64,000 nt of DNA from Bradyrhizobium arachidis (GTDB lineage Bacteria; Pseudomonadota; Alphaproteobacteria; Rhizobiales; Xanthobacteraceae), in NCBI RefSeq assembly GCF_015291705.1, contig NZ_CP030050.1:2294001-2358000 (forward strand), given 5' to 3'. A program made the translations under genes and the position numbers. Positions 8,921 through 17,388 of this stretch are shown one piece after another. Every line of letters begins with the position of its first letter. The stretch's first letter is position 1. The notes beneath the pieces are model-generated. The model was not told where the DNA came from. It saw only the letters and a program-made list of their open reading frames with translations, and did not search any database.

Positions 8921-10182
8921 CGATAGCCAAGAGGTCGCCGGTCTGGCACCCGTTCACGCAGCATGCTCTACAGCGGGACATGACGAAGGTGCTGCGGGGA
9001 GAGGGGGCCTATCTCTACACCGAAGATGGCCGACGCCTTATCGATGCAATCTCCTCCTGGTGGGTCGTGACCCACGGCCATTGCCATCCATGCATCGTGA
9101 ACGCGATCCGAGAACAGGCAGGCAAGCTCAACCAGGTCATCTTCGCCGGATACACTCACGACCCGGCTGAGCAAGTTGCGAGGGAACTATTGAAGGTCAC
9201 CCCCCCGGCGCTCGAGCATGTGTTCTTCTCCGATAGCGGATCAACCGGCGTCGAAGTCGCGCTGAAAATGGCGCTCGGCTACTGGCACAATACCGGAAGA
9301 CAGCGAACCCAAATTGTGGTGATGCAGCACTCGTACCATGGCGACACGATCGGGGCGATGTCGGTGGGTAGCCGAGGCGTCTTCAATGCGGCTTACGGGG
9401 CGCTGATGTTCGAGGTGACCTCGATTCCGTTCCCGGCAAGAGATCGTGAGCAAATAGCGCTCGATGCGCTTGAAAACGCGTGTCGAAACGCACATCCGGC
9501 AGCCTTTATCGTGGAGCCCCTGATATTGGGTGCCGGTGGAATGCTGATGTATTCTCCCTCGGTGCTAAGAGAGATGAAGCGAATCTGCGAAGCCTTCGAT
9601 GTCCTGTTCATTGCGGACGAGGTCATGACCGGCTGGGGGCGGACGGGTACCTTGTTTGCGTGTGAGCAGGCCGATGTCACGCCCGATATTGCCTGCTATT
9701 CGAAAGGCCTCACGGCTGGGGCGCTGCCGCTCGCCGTCACACTCTGTCGTGCCGATATTTTCGATGCGCATTATTCTGAAGATCGCACGCGTACGTTTTT
9801 CCATTCGAGCTCATATACGGCCAATCCAGTGGCCTGCGCCGCTGCCAAGGCCAATCTGGACCTGTGGCAGCAACAGGAATATCGCAGGCGGGTGGCATCC
9901 TTGGCCAGGATGCAAGAACAGGCACTCGCGCCATTTTGCGCCGATTCACGGTTCGCAAACGTCCGACGCACAGGAACAGTCACAGCGCTCGAACTCAACA
10001 CGAGCGATGCCGGCTATCTGGCGGACATCGGGCCGAAGCTTTTGGCTTTCTTCCAAGCGCGGAATCTGCTGTTACGCCCACTCGGTAACACGATCTACGT
10101 GATGCCTCCTTACTGCGTTACGGCGGCCGATCTTGATGAAATCTATGCTGCGATCCGGGACGCTGCGGACTTGCTGATGTGA
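8917..10182 (+). CDS. bioA: Adenosylmethionine-8-amino-7-oxononanoate aminotransferase
   Basis: BioA transfers the amino group of S-adenosylmethionine to KAPA to give DAPA. It is a class III PLP aminotransferase. The PLP Lys263 is in [15 protein letters not shown], and the aspartate in [30 protein letters not shown] and [17 protein letters not shown] are BioA-type blocks. It overlaps bioD by 4 bases and closes the operon. No bioC, bioH, bioG or bioZ for pimeloyl supply is seen in the window, so pimelate precursor must come from elsewhere. Confidence 0.95.
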   Translation: MTIAKRSPVWHPFTQHALQRDMTKVLRGEGAYLYTEDGRRLIDAISSWWVVTHGHCHPCIVNAIREQAGKLNQVIFAGYTHDPAEQVARELLKVTPPALEHVFFSDSGSTGVEVALKMALGYWHNTGRQRTQIVVMQHSYHGDTIGAMSVGSRGVFNAAYGALMFEVTSIPFPARDREQIALDALENACRNAHPAAFIVEPLILGAGGMLMYSPSVLREMKRICEAFDVLFIADEVMTGWGRTGTLFACEQADVTPDIACYSKGLTAGALPLAVTLCRADIFDAHYSEDRTRTFFHSSSYTANPVACAAAKANLDLWQQQEYRRRVASLARMQEQALAPFCADSRFANVRRTGTVTALELNTSDAGYLADIGPKLLAFFQARNLLLRPLGNTIYVMPPYCVTAADLDEIYAAIRDAADLLM

Positions 10183-10620
10183 GGTGCCATAAAGTTTGCA
10201 ATCGTCTGCAGTGACAGGATCTTGCACGGCGTGTCCGTATTGCTGCCGTTTGAATTGCAAGGAGGATGCTGTGCCCACGGCTAGCAGGCTAATCGTGCTT
10301 TGAGCACTTGCTTTAATCGCTCCTGACCCAACTGGCGCAGCAATCCTGCGGACTGGCTATGAACGCGCAGCATTTAGCTGAAATGCCGGGCGAATTGTCT
10401 CAATCACGATAGAGAAATCCACTATCTTTGAGGAAATTCTCGGCGAGGCATTCTGTGGAAAGTACTGCTTCGCAAGGCAGCCGCACATCAGAGTCAAGGC
10501 TCTTTGATGGCTGCAAGACCAGGAAGACGGACCGCCGGGCGGCCGCACCGTTGGTGCGTGCGTGGTGCTGCCGTGAGGGGCAGCGGGGCTTCCCAAGTAA
10601 ATGTCGACAGGAGGCGAGAA
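10183..10620. other. Intergenic region after bioA
   Basis: About 440 bp with no supported gene. I see no clear rho-independent terminator, nod box or well-spaced -24/-12 promoter. A strong ribosome binding site (CAGGAGGCGAG) at its right edge belongs to the next small gene. Confidence 0.4.
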
Positions 10621-10872
10621 ATGCACGTTGGCTCCCGTAATTCCCTCGACTATTCAGCCGTATGCTGCGCGATATGCGGCGGAAAGTTTGGGCTGATCCG
10701 CCATTATTGGTGGCGAACGGCCCTCTGCTCCAAGAAATGCGTCAACCGCTTCAAGGCGCGACGGGAGGCCGATCAGAAATGGCTTCGATGGTTGCGAGCG
10801 CTGAGCCGGTACCGCCCTGGTCGGACTTGTTGCGTTTCGAGTGGCCCTATAGAGCGCGTGGAAATCAAGTGA
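10621..10872 (+). CDS. Small putative zinc-binding protein
   Basis: This 83-residue protein starts at an ATG directly behind an excellent Shine-Dalgarno sequence (AGGAGGCGAGAA), which decides against longer upstream frames. It contains CAICGGKFGLIRHYWWRT followed by CSKKC, two CxxC/CxxxC pairs that could bind one zinc ion, then a basic helix. Similar short cysteine-pair proteins are common in bradyrhizobia, but I know of no function. It overlaps the next small frame by a GTGA junction. Confidence 0.6.
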   Translation: MHVGSRNSLDYSAVCCAICGGKFGLIRHYWWRTALCSKKCVNRFKARREADQKWLRWLRALSRYRPGRTCCVSSGPIERVEIK

Positions 10873-11078
10873 CAGAAGCATCGGCAAAAATAATCGACTT
10901 CAGGGCCTACAGGGCCGGCAGGTTGGCTCGGTCTGAGCGCCTTCGCGACGACGTCTACTCGACTGCGACTCTCGCTGCGTTCACAGCGGCCTGTCAGCTT
11001 TTTACGTTCCTGGCCTGCCATCCGTTCGTTTTGCTCGGCGCGCTGGCGCCGAAGCAGGAGCCTCACGAGTACCCCTAG
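10869..11078 (+). CDS. Small hypothetical protein coupled to the zinc-binding ORF
   Basis: This 69-residue frame begins with GTG overlapping the TGA of the upstream gene (GTGA), a typical coupled arrangement. It has a charged N-terminal half (SAKIIDFRAYRAGRLARSER) and a hydrophobic C-terminal half (AAFTAACQLFTFLACHPFVL) that could be a membrane segment. The overlap and composition suggest a real gene. No family is recognised. Confidence 0.4.
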   Translation: MTEASAKIIDFRAYRAGRLARSERLRDDVYSTATLAAFTAACQLFTFLACHPFVLLGALAPKQEPHEYP

Positions 11079-11406
11079 GGCAGGCACGGAGGTGGGCTCC
11101 CAAAAACGGAGTCCCCACTGCGCGCATCTCCAGCCGGGTCCGGTCGAGCAGATGGTGGCTCGTCGCGAGCGCCGCTCCTCGATAGAGGCTCCGGCCGGCA
11201 TAGTCGCTGAAACTGTAGGGGAAGACGAGCCATCGGGTGGTGAAATCGTGATGAGGAAGGTCTTGGCTCATGGTTGCGCGACCATTGGACTGTTTTTGCG
11301 CTGTTCTCCAGTTTTAGAGAACCGGGATCTCCATCCTCCATGCCATTGACAGGTTTCTCCCGCCTTCTCTAGGAAGCGCCGACGGTGTGTGGGGAGCGGA
11401 TTCGAT
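11079..11406. other. Region upstream of panB
   Basis: About 330 bp. A minus-strand frame here has a protein-like stretch (HHDFTTRWLVFPYSFSDYAG) without a clear start or family and may be eroded coding DNA. No BioR-like box was found upstream of panB, so panBC is not obviously in the BioR regulon. Confidence 0.35.
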
Positions 11407-12279
11407 ATGAGCCACAGTTCAGGGCAGCCTCTAGAACGTGTCACGATTCCGGCACTGCAGCAGTGGAAGGATGAAGGACGTCGTGTCGTGATGACCACCG
11501 CCTACGATGCGGTTGCGGCGCGCATCGCGGATCCCATTGTCGATATCATCCTGGTCGGCGATAGCGTTGGAAACGTCTGTCTGGGATTCGACAACACGCT
11601 GCCCGTCAGCGTGGCCATGATGAATCATCACCTGGAGGCTGTTGCGCGCACGAGGCCTCATGCGCTGCTTGTGGCCGACATGCCGTTTCTGAGCTTTCAT
11701 GTCGGTTCTGAGGATACGATTCACAACGCAGGAGGTTTTCTGCAGCGTGGCGCCGATGCTGTGAAACTCGAGGGTGGTGCCAAACGCGTCGAGATGGTAC
11801 GCGCCTTGGTCGATTGCGAAATTCCTGTGATGGGACATCTCGGTCTGACCCCGCAGAGCGTCAACGTCATGGGTGGCTTCAGGGTGCAGGGAAGGACAAC
11901 GGATACCGCCTTGCGGCTGCTCGACGACGCGCACCGTCTGCAGGAAGCCGGCTGTTTCGCTTTGGTCCTGGAGGGGATCCCTGCCGAGCTCGCGGCGCGA
12001 GCGACCGAATTTCTCACGATACCCACCATCGGAATCGGAGCAGGACCCGATTGCTCGGGCCAAGTGCTCGTGTTCCATGATGTTTTGGGTCTAACCGAAG
12101 GCCACCGCCCCAAATTCGTTCGTGCCTATACAAATGGATTCCAGCTGTTCCAGGAAGCGCTGTCGCGCTGGGCTGCCGATATTCGCAAAGGTGCATTCCC
12201 GGGCTCAGAGGAGTGCTATCGGCTTCCTGATCAGCTTCGCGATTCCATCGCCAATTGGGTGCCCTCCAATTCAATCTGA
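11407..12279 (+). CDS. panB: 3-methyl-2-oxobutanoate hydroxymethyltransferase
   Basis: PanB transfers a hydroxymethyl group from 5,10-methylene-THF to ketoisovalerate, giving ketopantoate. Typical blocks are VVMTTAYDAVAARIAD, the metal-binding ILVGDSVGNVCLGFDNTLPV, VVADMPFLSFH-like ADMPFLSFHVG, AVKLEGG, MGHLGLTPQSVN and VLVFHDVLGLTEGH. The ATG at 11407 follows GGGGAGCGG; a GTG 18 bases upstream is in frame but less likely. It lies 13 bp upstream of panC, so the two form an operon. The 290-residue length is slightly longer than the enterobacterial enzyme. Confidence 0.95.
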   Translation: MSHSSGQPLERVTIPALQQWKDEGRRVVMTTAYDAVAARIADPIVDIILVGDSVGNVCLGFDNTLPVSVAMMNHHLEAVARTRPHALLVADMPFLSFHVGSEDTIHNAGGFLQRGADAVKLEGGAKRVEMVRALVDCEIPVMGHLGLTPQSVNVMGGFRVQGRTTDTALRLLDDAHRLQEAGCFALVLEGIPAELAARATEFLTIPTIGIGAGPDCSGQVLVFHDVLGLTEGHRPKFVRAYTNGFQLFQEALSRWAADIRKGAFPGSEECYRLPDQLRDSIANWVPSNSI

Positions 12280-12292
12280 AGCAAGGTAAGAA

Positions 12293-13132
12293 ATGCAAGT
12301 AATTACGAAGCTCGCTGAGCTGCGTCGGGCCCTTGCAGACGTCCGCGACGCCGGTAAGCGCATTGGGTTCGTTCCGACAATGGGATACCTGCACGATGGT
12401 CACCAGTCCCTGATCTCGGCCAGCCGTGGACACTGCGACGTCACTGTCGTTAGCATCTTCGTCAACCCCACTCAGTTCGGCCCAAATGAGGATCTCAGCA
12501 GGTACCCTCGCGACTTCGCGCGCGATGAAGCCTTGTGCCGTAATGCCGGTGCCTCCATCATCTTCGCGCCAGGTGCAGAGGAGATCTATCCGGCTCAGTT
12601 CGAGACCTTTGTCGAGCCGGGCGAACTCGCAAAACCGCTCTGCGGAGGTTTCAGGCCCGGACATTTTCGTGGTGTAGCGACTGTCGTCTGCAAACTATTG
12701 AACATGGTGCAGCCGGACCTCGCGTACTTTGGACAGAAGGATTTTCAGCAATGCGCTGTGATACGCCGCATGACGGTTGATCTGAACCTTCCGATCGAGA
12801 TTGTCACCGTGCCAACTGTGCGGGAGCCGGACGGGCTGGCAATGAGCAGTCGAAACCGTTATCTCAGCCCGGAAGAACGCGGTCGGAGCCTTGCGATCAG
12901 CCGTGGCTTGTTCGCCGCAGCGCAAGAGTTTGCCTCAGGGGAGCGCGACTCGGCAACGCTGATTGCGCTTGCAACAAAGCATTTGGAATTGATCGATCGA
13001 TTGCAGTACCTTGAGCTTGTCGACGCTGGGACTCTCAGGATTGCCGAGAGCCCGCTGCGCTATCCGGCGGTGCTCTGTGTCGCAGCGTACGTCGGCTCGA
13101 CTCGGTTGATCGACAATGTAGTTCTGAGCTAG
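12293..13132 (+). CDS. panC: Pantoate-beta-alanine ligase
   Basis: PanC makes pantothenate from pantoate and beta-alanine via a pantoyl-adenylate. It has the nucleotidyltransferase HIGH-type motif in FVPTMGYLHDGHQSLI, VSIFVNPTQFGPNEDLSRYPR, GQKDFQQCAVIRRM and the KMSKS-like AMSSRNRYLS. The 279-residue length is normal. The last two bases of the sense strand before the final G of its TAG stop are the TA target of an IS630 element; both the IS end and the uninterrupted flank supply G, so the stop codon is the same with or without the insertion. Confidence 0.95.
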   Translation: MQVITKLAELRRALADVRDAGKRIGFVPTMGYLHDGHQSLISASRGHCDVTVVSIFVNPTQFGPNEDLSRYPRDFARDEALCRNAGASIIFAPGAEEIYPAQFETFVEPGELAKPLCGGFRPGHFRGVATVVCKLLNMVQPDLAYFGQKDFQQCAVIRRMTVDLNLPIEIVTVPTVREPDGLAMSSRNRYLSPEERGRSLAISRGLFAAAQEFASGERDSATLIALATKHLELIDRLQYLELVDAGTLRIAESPLRYPAVLCVAAYVGSTRLIDNVVLS

Positions 13133-13157
13133 TCATCTGGAACGCAAGTTCGTCACA
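13132..13157 (+). repeat. Left terminal inverted repeat of the IS630 element
   Basis: The repeat begins GTCATCTGG and ends AAGTTCGTCACA. It pairs with the right end at 19 of 26 positions and abuts the TA target dinucleotide. Confidence 0.8.
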
Positions 13158-13195
13158 TTAGTTGATAGCTCGAATCTCTACAGAGGAGAGAGCTT

Positions 13196-14305
13196 GTGGC
13201 GAATGCAGGTGAGCGAGGCCGGCCGATCGCGCCGTTGGTGCTTAGTCCGCCGGAGCGGGCGTACTTGGAGAGACAAGTTCGTCGTCATCGCGTTGCCCGA
13301 TCGCTATCTGAGCGCTGCCGCGCGATCCTGCGGTGTGCGGATGGCTTGCCAAGCAAGTCTGTGGCTGTCGAACTCGGCCTCCACGAACACACCGTCGGCA
13401 AGTGGCGCCGCCGATTTTTGAAGGATCGCTGTGATGGCCTGCTTGACGAGGCCCGCCCGGGCCGCCCTCGAACCATCAACGACGATCAGGTTGCTGAGGT
13501 AATTGAGCGGACATTGCGTACAACGCCACCCGACGCGACGCACTGGTCGATCCGCTCAATGGCTGCGGAAACTGGCTTTTCCCACACCACGATCCGCCGA
13601 ATGTGGACGGCGTTCGGCCTGCAGCCGCACCGCAGCCAGACATTCAAGCTGTCGAGCGACCCGCTGTTCGTCGACAAGGTCCGCGATATCGTCGGCCTTT
13701 ACCTTTCCCCACCGAACCGAGCCCTTGTCCTCAGTGTCGATGAGAAAAGCCAGATCCAGGCCCTGGATCGCGAGCAGCCGGTCCTGCCGATGATGCCGGG
13801 CGTACCGGAACGGCGCACGCACAGCTATGTGCGGCATGGTACGACCTCGCTGTTTGCCGCGCTCGATGTCGCCTCTGGATTCGTCATCGGCAAATGCTAC
13901 AAGCGCCACCGGGCAGTCGAGTTCTTGAAGTTCCTCAAAGAGATCGACGCTCAAGTCCCTGAAGGGATCGATGTCCATATCGTCATGGACAACTACGCCA
14001 CTCACAAAACACCCAAGATCAAAGCGTGGCTCGCCCGTCGGCCGCATTATCATGTCCACTTCACGCCGACTTCCGCGTCATGGATCAATCAGGTCGAACG
14101 CTGGTTCGCTGAGCTCACCCGAAAGCAGATCCAGCGAGGTGTTCACACCTCCGTCAGGCAGCTCGAGGCCGACATCCGTACCTTCATCGACCTGCACAAC
14201 AAAAATCCCAAGCCCTTCAAATGGACCAAGTCCGCAGACCAGATTTTGGCTTCCGTCAAACGCTTCTGCCACAAAGCCCAGCAGACTTTATGTGGCGAAC
14301 TTTAG
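13196..14305 (+). CDS. IS630-family transposase
   Basis: This 369-residue DDE transposase has an N-terminal homeodomain-like HTH (residues about 20-75, SVAVELGLHEHTVGKWRRRF), a second winged-helix region (WSIRSMAAETGFSHTTIRRM) and a catalytic core. The DDE residues are D in VLSVDEKSQIQALDR, D in HIVMDNYATHKTP and E in SWINQVERWFAEL. GTG is used as the start, behind GAGGAGAG. The frame is uninterrupted, so the element may be active. Confidence 0.92.
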   Translation: MANAGERGRPIAPLVLSPPERAYLERQVRRHRVARSLSERCRAILRCADGLPSKSVAVELGLHEHTVGKWRRRFLKDRCDGLLDEARPGRPRTINDDQVAEVIERTLRTTPPDATHWSIRSMAAETGFSHTTIRRMWTAFGLQPHRSQTFKLSSDPLFVDKVRDIVGLYLSPPNRALVLSVDEKSQIQALDREQPVLPMMPGVPERRTHSYVRHGTTSLFAALDVASGFVIGKCYKRHRAVEFLKFLKEIDAQVPEGIDVHIVMDNYATHKTPKIKAWLARRPHYHVHFTPTSASWINQVERWFAELTRKQIQRGVHTSVRQLEADIRTFIDLHNKNPKPFKWTKSADQILASVKRFCHKAQQTLCGEL

Positions 14306-14316
14306 ATTCACGTGAC
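14291..14316 (-). repeat. Right terminal inverted repeat of the IS630 element
   Basis: It is the partner of the left repeat. Its outer end reads TGAC just before the duplicated TA. It overlaps the last codons of the transposase gene. Confidence 0.8.
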
Positions 14317-14318
14317 TA

Positions 14319-15891
14319 GCCCGTAGCCAGATCCGCAAGCGACTGCGCTCAGAAGCAGTCGAATCCGATCAGTTGGCGCTGAAATCCTCAAACATCCTGA
14401 AAGAGCTCTCGAACGCGATCCGAAACTGCTCCTTTACGTCCTAAATAACTGCCCCACACTCGAGCACTTGATGTCGGTTGATCGGCTCTGCCGCTCAAGT
14501 GGAGCGAGACGGAGCCGCTCCACTCTGCAGAGAGCAGCCAAGCGCGGGTTCGCTTTTCGTATTATGACTTTGGCGGCTCGCTCAGACGTTCCGGGCCATT
14601 CTGACTGCTTTGCACGCTTTCTACGACGTGGCGCAAAGCAATTTCAGAAAGTCGTACAACCAGCTGTTTGAGGCGCGCAATTTCCTGCCTGCAGCGCTCC
14701 AGCTCGTACTGTTCGGCCGTCATCACAGATGTTGTGCGACGTTGGCTGCTGCCGAGATGATTCATGTGGCTCCCTTTCCGATTCGACAAACACAGCAGAA
14801 AGTCTGAACAGCCCAGTCGCTTCTCTTCGCTGAATGAGGCGCCTCGCCGTCAGATTGGAGTTTTCACATGCAGGCCGCGGCGGGCTGGTTTGCTAGCTCA
14901 CTCCCTCCAAAGGGTTCGCGCCCAGCTCGCTGATGCGACCGCACGTTCGGCGACGCCATCTGGCTCATGGCTCATGCTCAGTTGCAGTAATGGCTTACAA
15001 TGTGGCCGCGGAATATGCCGCGCTCCGGCTGCATGTGATCGCTCTGGGCGGAGACTGTAACAAAATGGCAATATCGATTAATGCGACGAGCCCCGCTCCC
15101 GCGCTCAAATCCTGTATTACGGCAGCGCCCCCGATGAATTTTCACACGACGTTCGCGTGCCCGTGCTTGGGCCTTCGGCTACGACAGGCTTATATGTCCA
15201 AAGCGCAAGTCGCTACTGAGATCATCCGCCTGTAAGCGGGCATTGCCAAAGGAGGATCGCTCAAAATCGTGTGCTGCCAATACGTGCGATGAATTATTCG
15301 CCACACGTCCGTAACCATGAAATCGCTTCACGATCGCGAGCCGACCGGCTAGGGGGCAAGTCACGGGTCACTGATCGTGGCGTCAGATCTTGGCGCGATT
15401 TCGGCGCCAAACACAGGGCTGACGCTGGTTTTTGACGCGAAGATATACTTCATCCCAACAATTGATCGCGACGTCCCTCTGCAGTGCAAGATGCGAAGCG
15501 CTCGGGCTTGGTTGGACGCGGCAGGCGCGATAAGCGGCAAATCCTCTGACCGCAATTGAACCTGATGAGATCGGCAACCGAAGTGGCGCCGTCCGAACAC
15601 ATTGGCCAGCCGCAGCCGGTCAGCCAGTCCGGCGCGCAATAGAAGTCCCAGCATGCCTTGCGTAATCGCAGGGCGTCGCATTGGGCTCTGGGCTTCGCCA
15701 AGCTTGTCAGTTAAGCCAGAGAGGGGCGACGAGAAAAGCAAAAGCAGGCCGATTAAGCGAGCTGCCGCAATTTGCACCCCCGTGAAAATCGGCTCACCTG
15801 CAGTCACAAAGCCTCACGCGATCTGATGTGCTTGCGTTGCGGCCCAGCAAATGTCCATTATCTTCCTCGATGGGATGAGGGAGATCTCCCA
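14319..15891. other. Gene-poor region after the IS630 element
   Basis: About 1.6 kb with overlapping short frames on both strands and no frame carrying a recognised motif, apart from a possible small coiled-coil protein at 14562-14765. A minus-strand frame at 15361-15807 is open for about 150 codons but has shadow-like composition and competing frames. The region is probably eroded. Confidence 0.4.
14562..14765 (-). CDS. Small putative coiled-coil protein
   Basis: This 67-residue frame starts MNHLGSSQRRTTSVMTAEQY and continues with a regular heptad-like helix (ELERCRQEIARLKQLVVRL). The helix is charged and would pair as a coiled coil. No family, partner or clear ribosome binding site supports it further. 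Confidence 0.35.
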   Translation of the reverse strand: MNHLGSSQRRTTSVMTAEQYELERCRQEIARLKQLVVRLSEIALRHVVESVQSSQNGPERLSEPPKS

Positions 15892-16092
15892 ATGCTGGAC
15901 GGTGTCACGACCGCGCTCCTGCGCACGATCCTGGAGGAGGTTTGCGAGAACGTCTCACCGTATGACGCCGGTGTCCGCGCCTACGTTGCTTCCAAAATCC
16001 TGGAGGCCGCCACCAGAGGTGAGACGCGGCCCGATCTGCTTAGACAGATAGGTCAGGAAGCTCTTTCCAAAGCGCCAACGATGTGGCGATAG
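15892..16092 (+). CDS. Small conserved-looking hypothetical protein
   Basis: This is a 66-residue acidic-then-basic helical protein (TTALLRTILEEVCENVSPYD, then VASKILEAATRGETRPDLLR). A purine-rich GGGAGATCTCCC precedes the ATG. The pattern resembles small proteins repeatedly seen in bradyrhizobial accessory DNA, but I cannot name a domain. It stands alone. Confidence 0.55.
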   Translation: MLDGVTTALLRTILEEVCENVSPYDAGVRAYVASKILEAATRGETRPDLLRQIGQEALSKAPTMWR

Positions 16093-16239
16093 ATCTAGGA
16101 CCTCGCTTGTCATTGAGGTGAATTTACAAGTCGCAGTGCTGAAGATCCTGGCCTGTTCTCTAGGTTCGGTCGCGGTCGCGTCGCCTGCGGCATGGCGACC
16201 CGGCTAGCTCGCAGAGGTGTATCCGTCCGCGCAGAGGTT

Positions 16240-16443
16240 TTACTCCCGTGCGAGCGCCGCAAGTGCCTTTTCGATCATTGTGATTTCTTGACTGACCTGA
16301 GCGATCGCTTCCGTCGGATCAATTCCGGTTACACGGTTCAACTTCAGCAGTAGCTCCCGCCGATGCGTCAGAAGGTTCTCCAGCGCGCTGCGGTTGTTTA
16401 GTTTCACATAACCGTCCACAATCAATCCAATCGAAAGAGACAT
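16240..16443 (-). CDS. Small hypothetical helical protein
   Basis: This 67-residue frame (start MSLSIGLIVDGYVKLNNRSA) is followed by a charged helix (LENLLTHRRELLLKLNRVTG) and a second helix ending IEKALAALARE. It is low in Cys and Trp and probably cytosolic. There is no recognised family. The start was chosen at the second Met because the upstream codons (MRVS) lack a better ribosome binding site. Confidence 0.5.
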   Translation of the reverse strand: MSLSIGLIVDGYVKLNNRSALENLLTHRRELLLKLNRVTGIDPTEAIAQVSQEITMIEKALAALARE

Positions 16444-16812
16444 CGAAACTCTCAAACAAACCTGTTCTCACCGAAGCTCCGTATAGCACATCGGCAGATG
16501 ATGTTCAGCTCGCCGGGAGAGAATACCGACGGACGAGCTTGTTGGCGATAAGCCTCCGCCACCCGCGGCCTGCCAACCGTTCCTTGCGTCTTACAAGCGT
16601 CCAGCTCTGTTTGAGGGACTAGCGGAGCAGAAAATCGGCGCATGGCGAGCGAAAAACGCTGCGGATCGTCGAAATGGAAATGCTAGGAATGATATTACGA
16701 GCTGCCATGCCGAACGGTTTCCGCGATGCGACGACAGGCAGCGCGTTAACCAGCGACATGCTCGCCTGAATATCTCTTCGTAGACATTGCGACGACGTCA
16801 GGAGCGTCCAGG
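16444..16812. other. Intergenic region
   Basis: About 370 bp between two small ORFs. Short frames occur but none has a motif, ribosome binding site or consistent composition. I see no regulatory element that I can name. Confidence 0.35.
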
Positions 16813-17070
16813 ATGCTCGATGAATACTTCGCCCGCATTCGTGCTTACCGCAACAACATCCACCGCTATCGTCGCCTGCTGAAGTCGAACCTGTCGGATG
16901 TGGAGCGTCAGTTCATCGAAAAACGCCTCACCGAAGAGCAGATCGCGCTCGAGTCTCTTTCGGCCGAAACCTTCCCGCTCGCGTTTGGCCTTCGGAAAGG
17001 GGGCGGACGAGCCGGCGAGCTAGGCGCGGAGCCGCGAACGACGTGCGCGTCCGGAACCCCGGCGGTCTGA
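16813..17070 (+). CDS. Small hypothetical protein, helical
   Basis: This is an 85-residue protein whose first 60 residues form charged helices (YFARIRAYRNNIHRYRRLLK and DVERQFIEKRLTEEQIALES). They are followed by FPLAFGLRKGGG and a low-complexity tail. The N-terminal part looks like a widespread small bradyrhizobial protein. The tail may be a readthrough extension after mutation of an earlier stop. AGGAGCGTCCAGG upstream contains a fair ribosome binding site. Confidence 0.55.
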   Translation: MLDEYFARIRAYRNNIHRYRRLLKSNLSDVERQFIEKRLTEEQIALESLSAETFPLAFGLRKGGGRAGELGAEPRTTCASGTPAV

Positions 17071-17388
17071 TCTGCTGACCTGCGTGGGGCGCGGTGGCAC
17101 CCTAATTCTACTCAGGGATGCCCCAGTTTTTCCGACGAAATCGAATTAAAGATCAATATGTTAGCTAGAGTGTTTCTGGGACGCGCACGCGACTCATCGA
17201 AGCAAAATGGCCGCGCGAGCGAGCGGCCGTTTGTCCCTGTCGTCGGGACGAGTGGGCTGGCAAGGGAATAGCCTGGCTCAGTAGGTTGAGCGTGCGCGTT
17301 CCGTCCGCGTTCAAACAGCACGCCACCGATTGAAGACGTGCAGGGGGCGCGGTAGGCTCGTGCAGGTGGTGATCAGCGGAGTCCTATC
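17071..17388. other. Region upstream of the four-gene caspase/MoxR unit
   Basis: About 320 bp. No recognised operator or promoter motif. The stretch around 17140-17170 is locally AT-rich and could hold the promoter of the downstream unit, but this is a guess from composition only. Confidence 0.3.

Larger units (their letters stand above)
13132..14316 (+). mobile_element. IS630-family insertion sequence, apparently complete
   Basis: This 1185-bp element has imperfect 26-bp terminal inverted repeats (13132-13157 and 14291-14316, 19 of 26 identical, both containing AAGTTCG). It is flanked on each side by the TA dinucleotide (13130-13131 and 14317-14318) expected from IS630/Tc1-mariner target duplication. 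It encodes one intact transposase on the plus strand. It is inserted precisely at the 3' end of panC. Confidence 0.88.

Noticed and set aside
10322..10345. Possible -24/-12 (sigma-54) promoter (CTGGCGCAGCAATCCTGC)
   Set aside because: The spacing between the GG and GC elements is two bases too long.
15361..15807. Open minus-strand frame of about 150 codons
   Set aside because: Composition is shadow-like, several competing frames exist and no motif is present.
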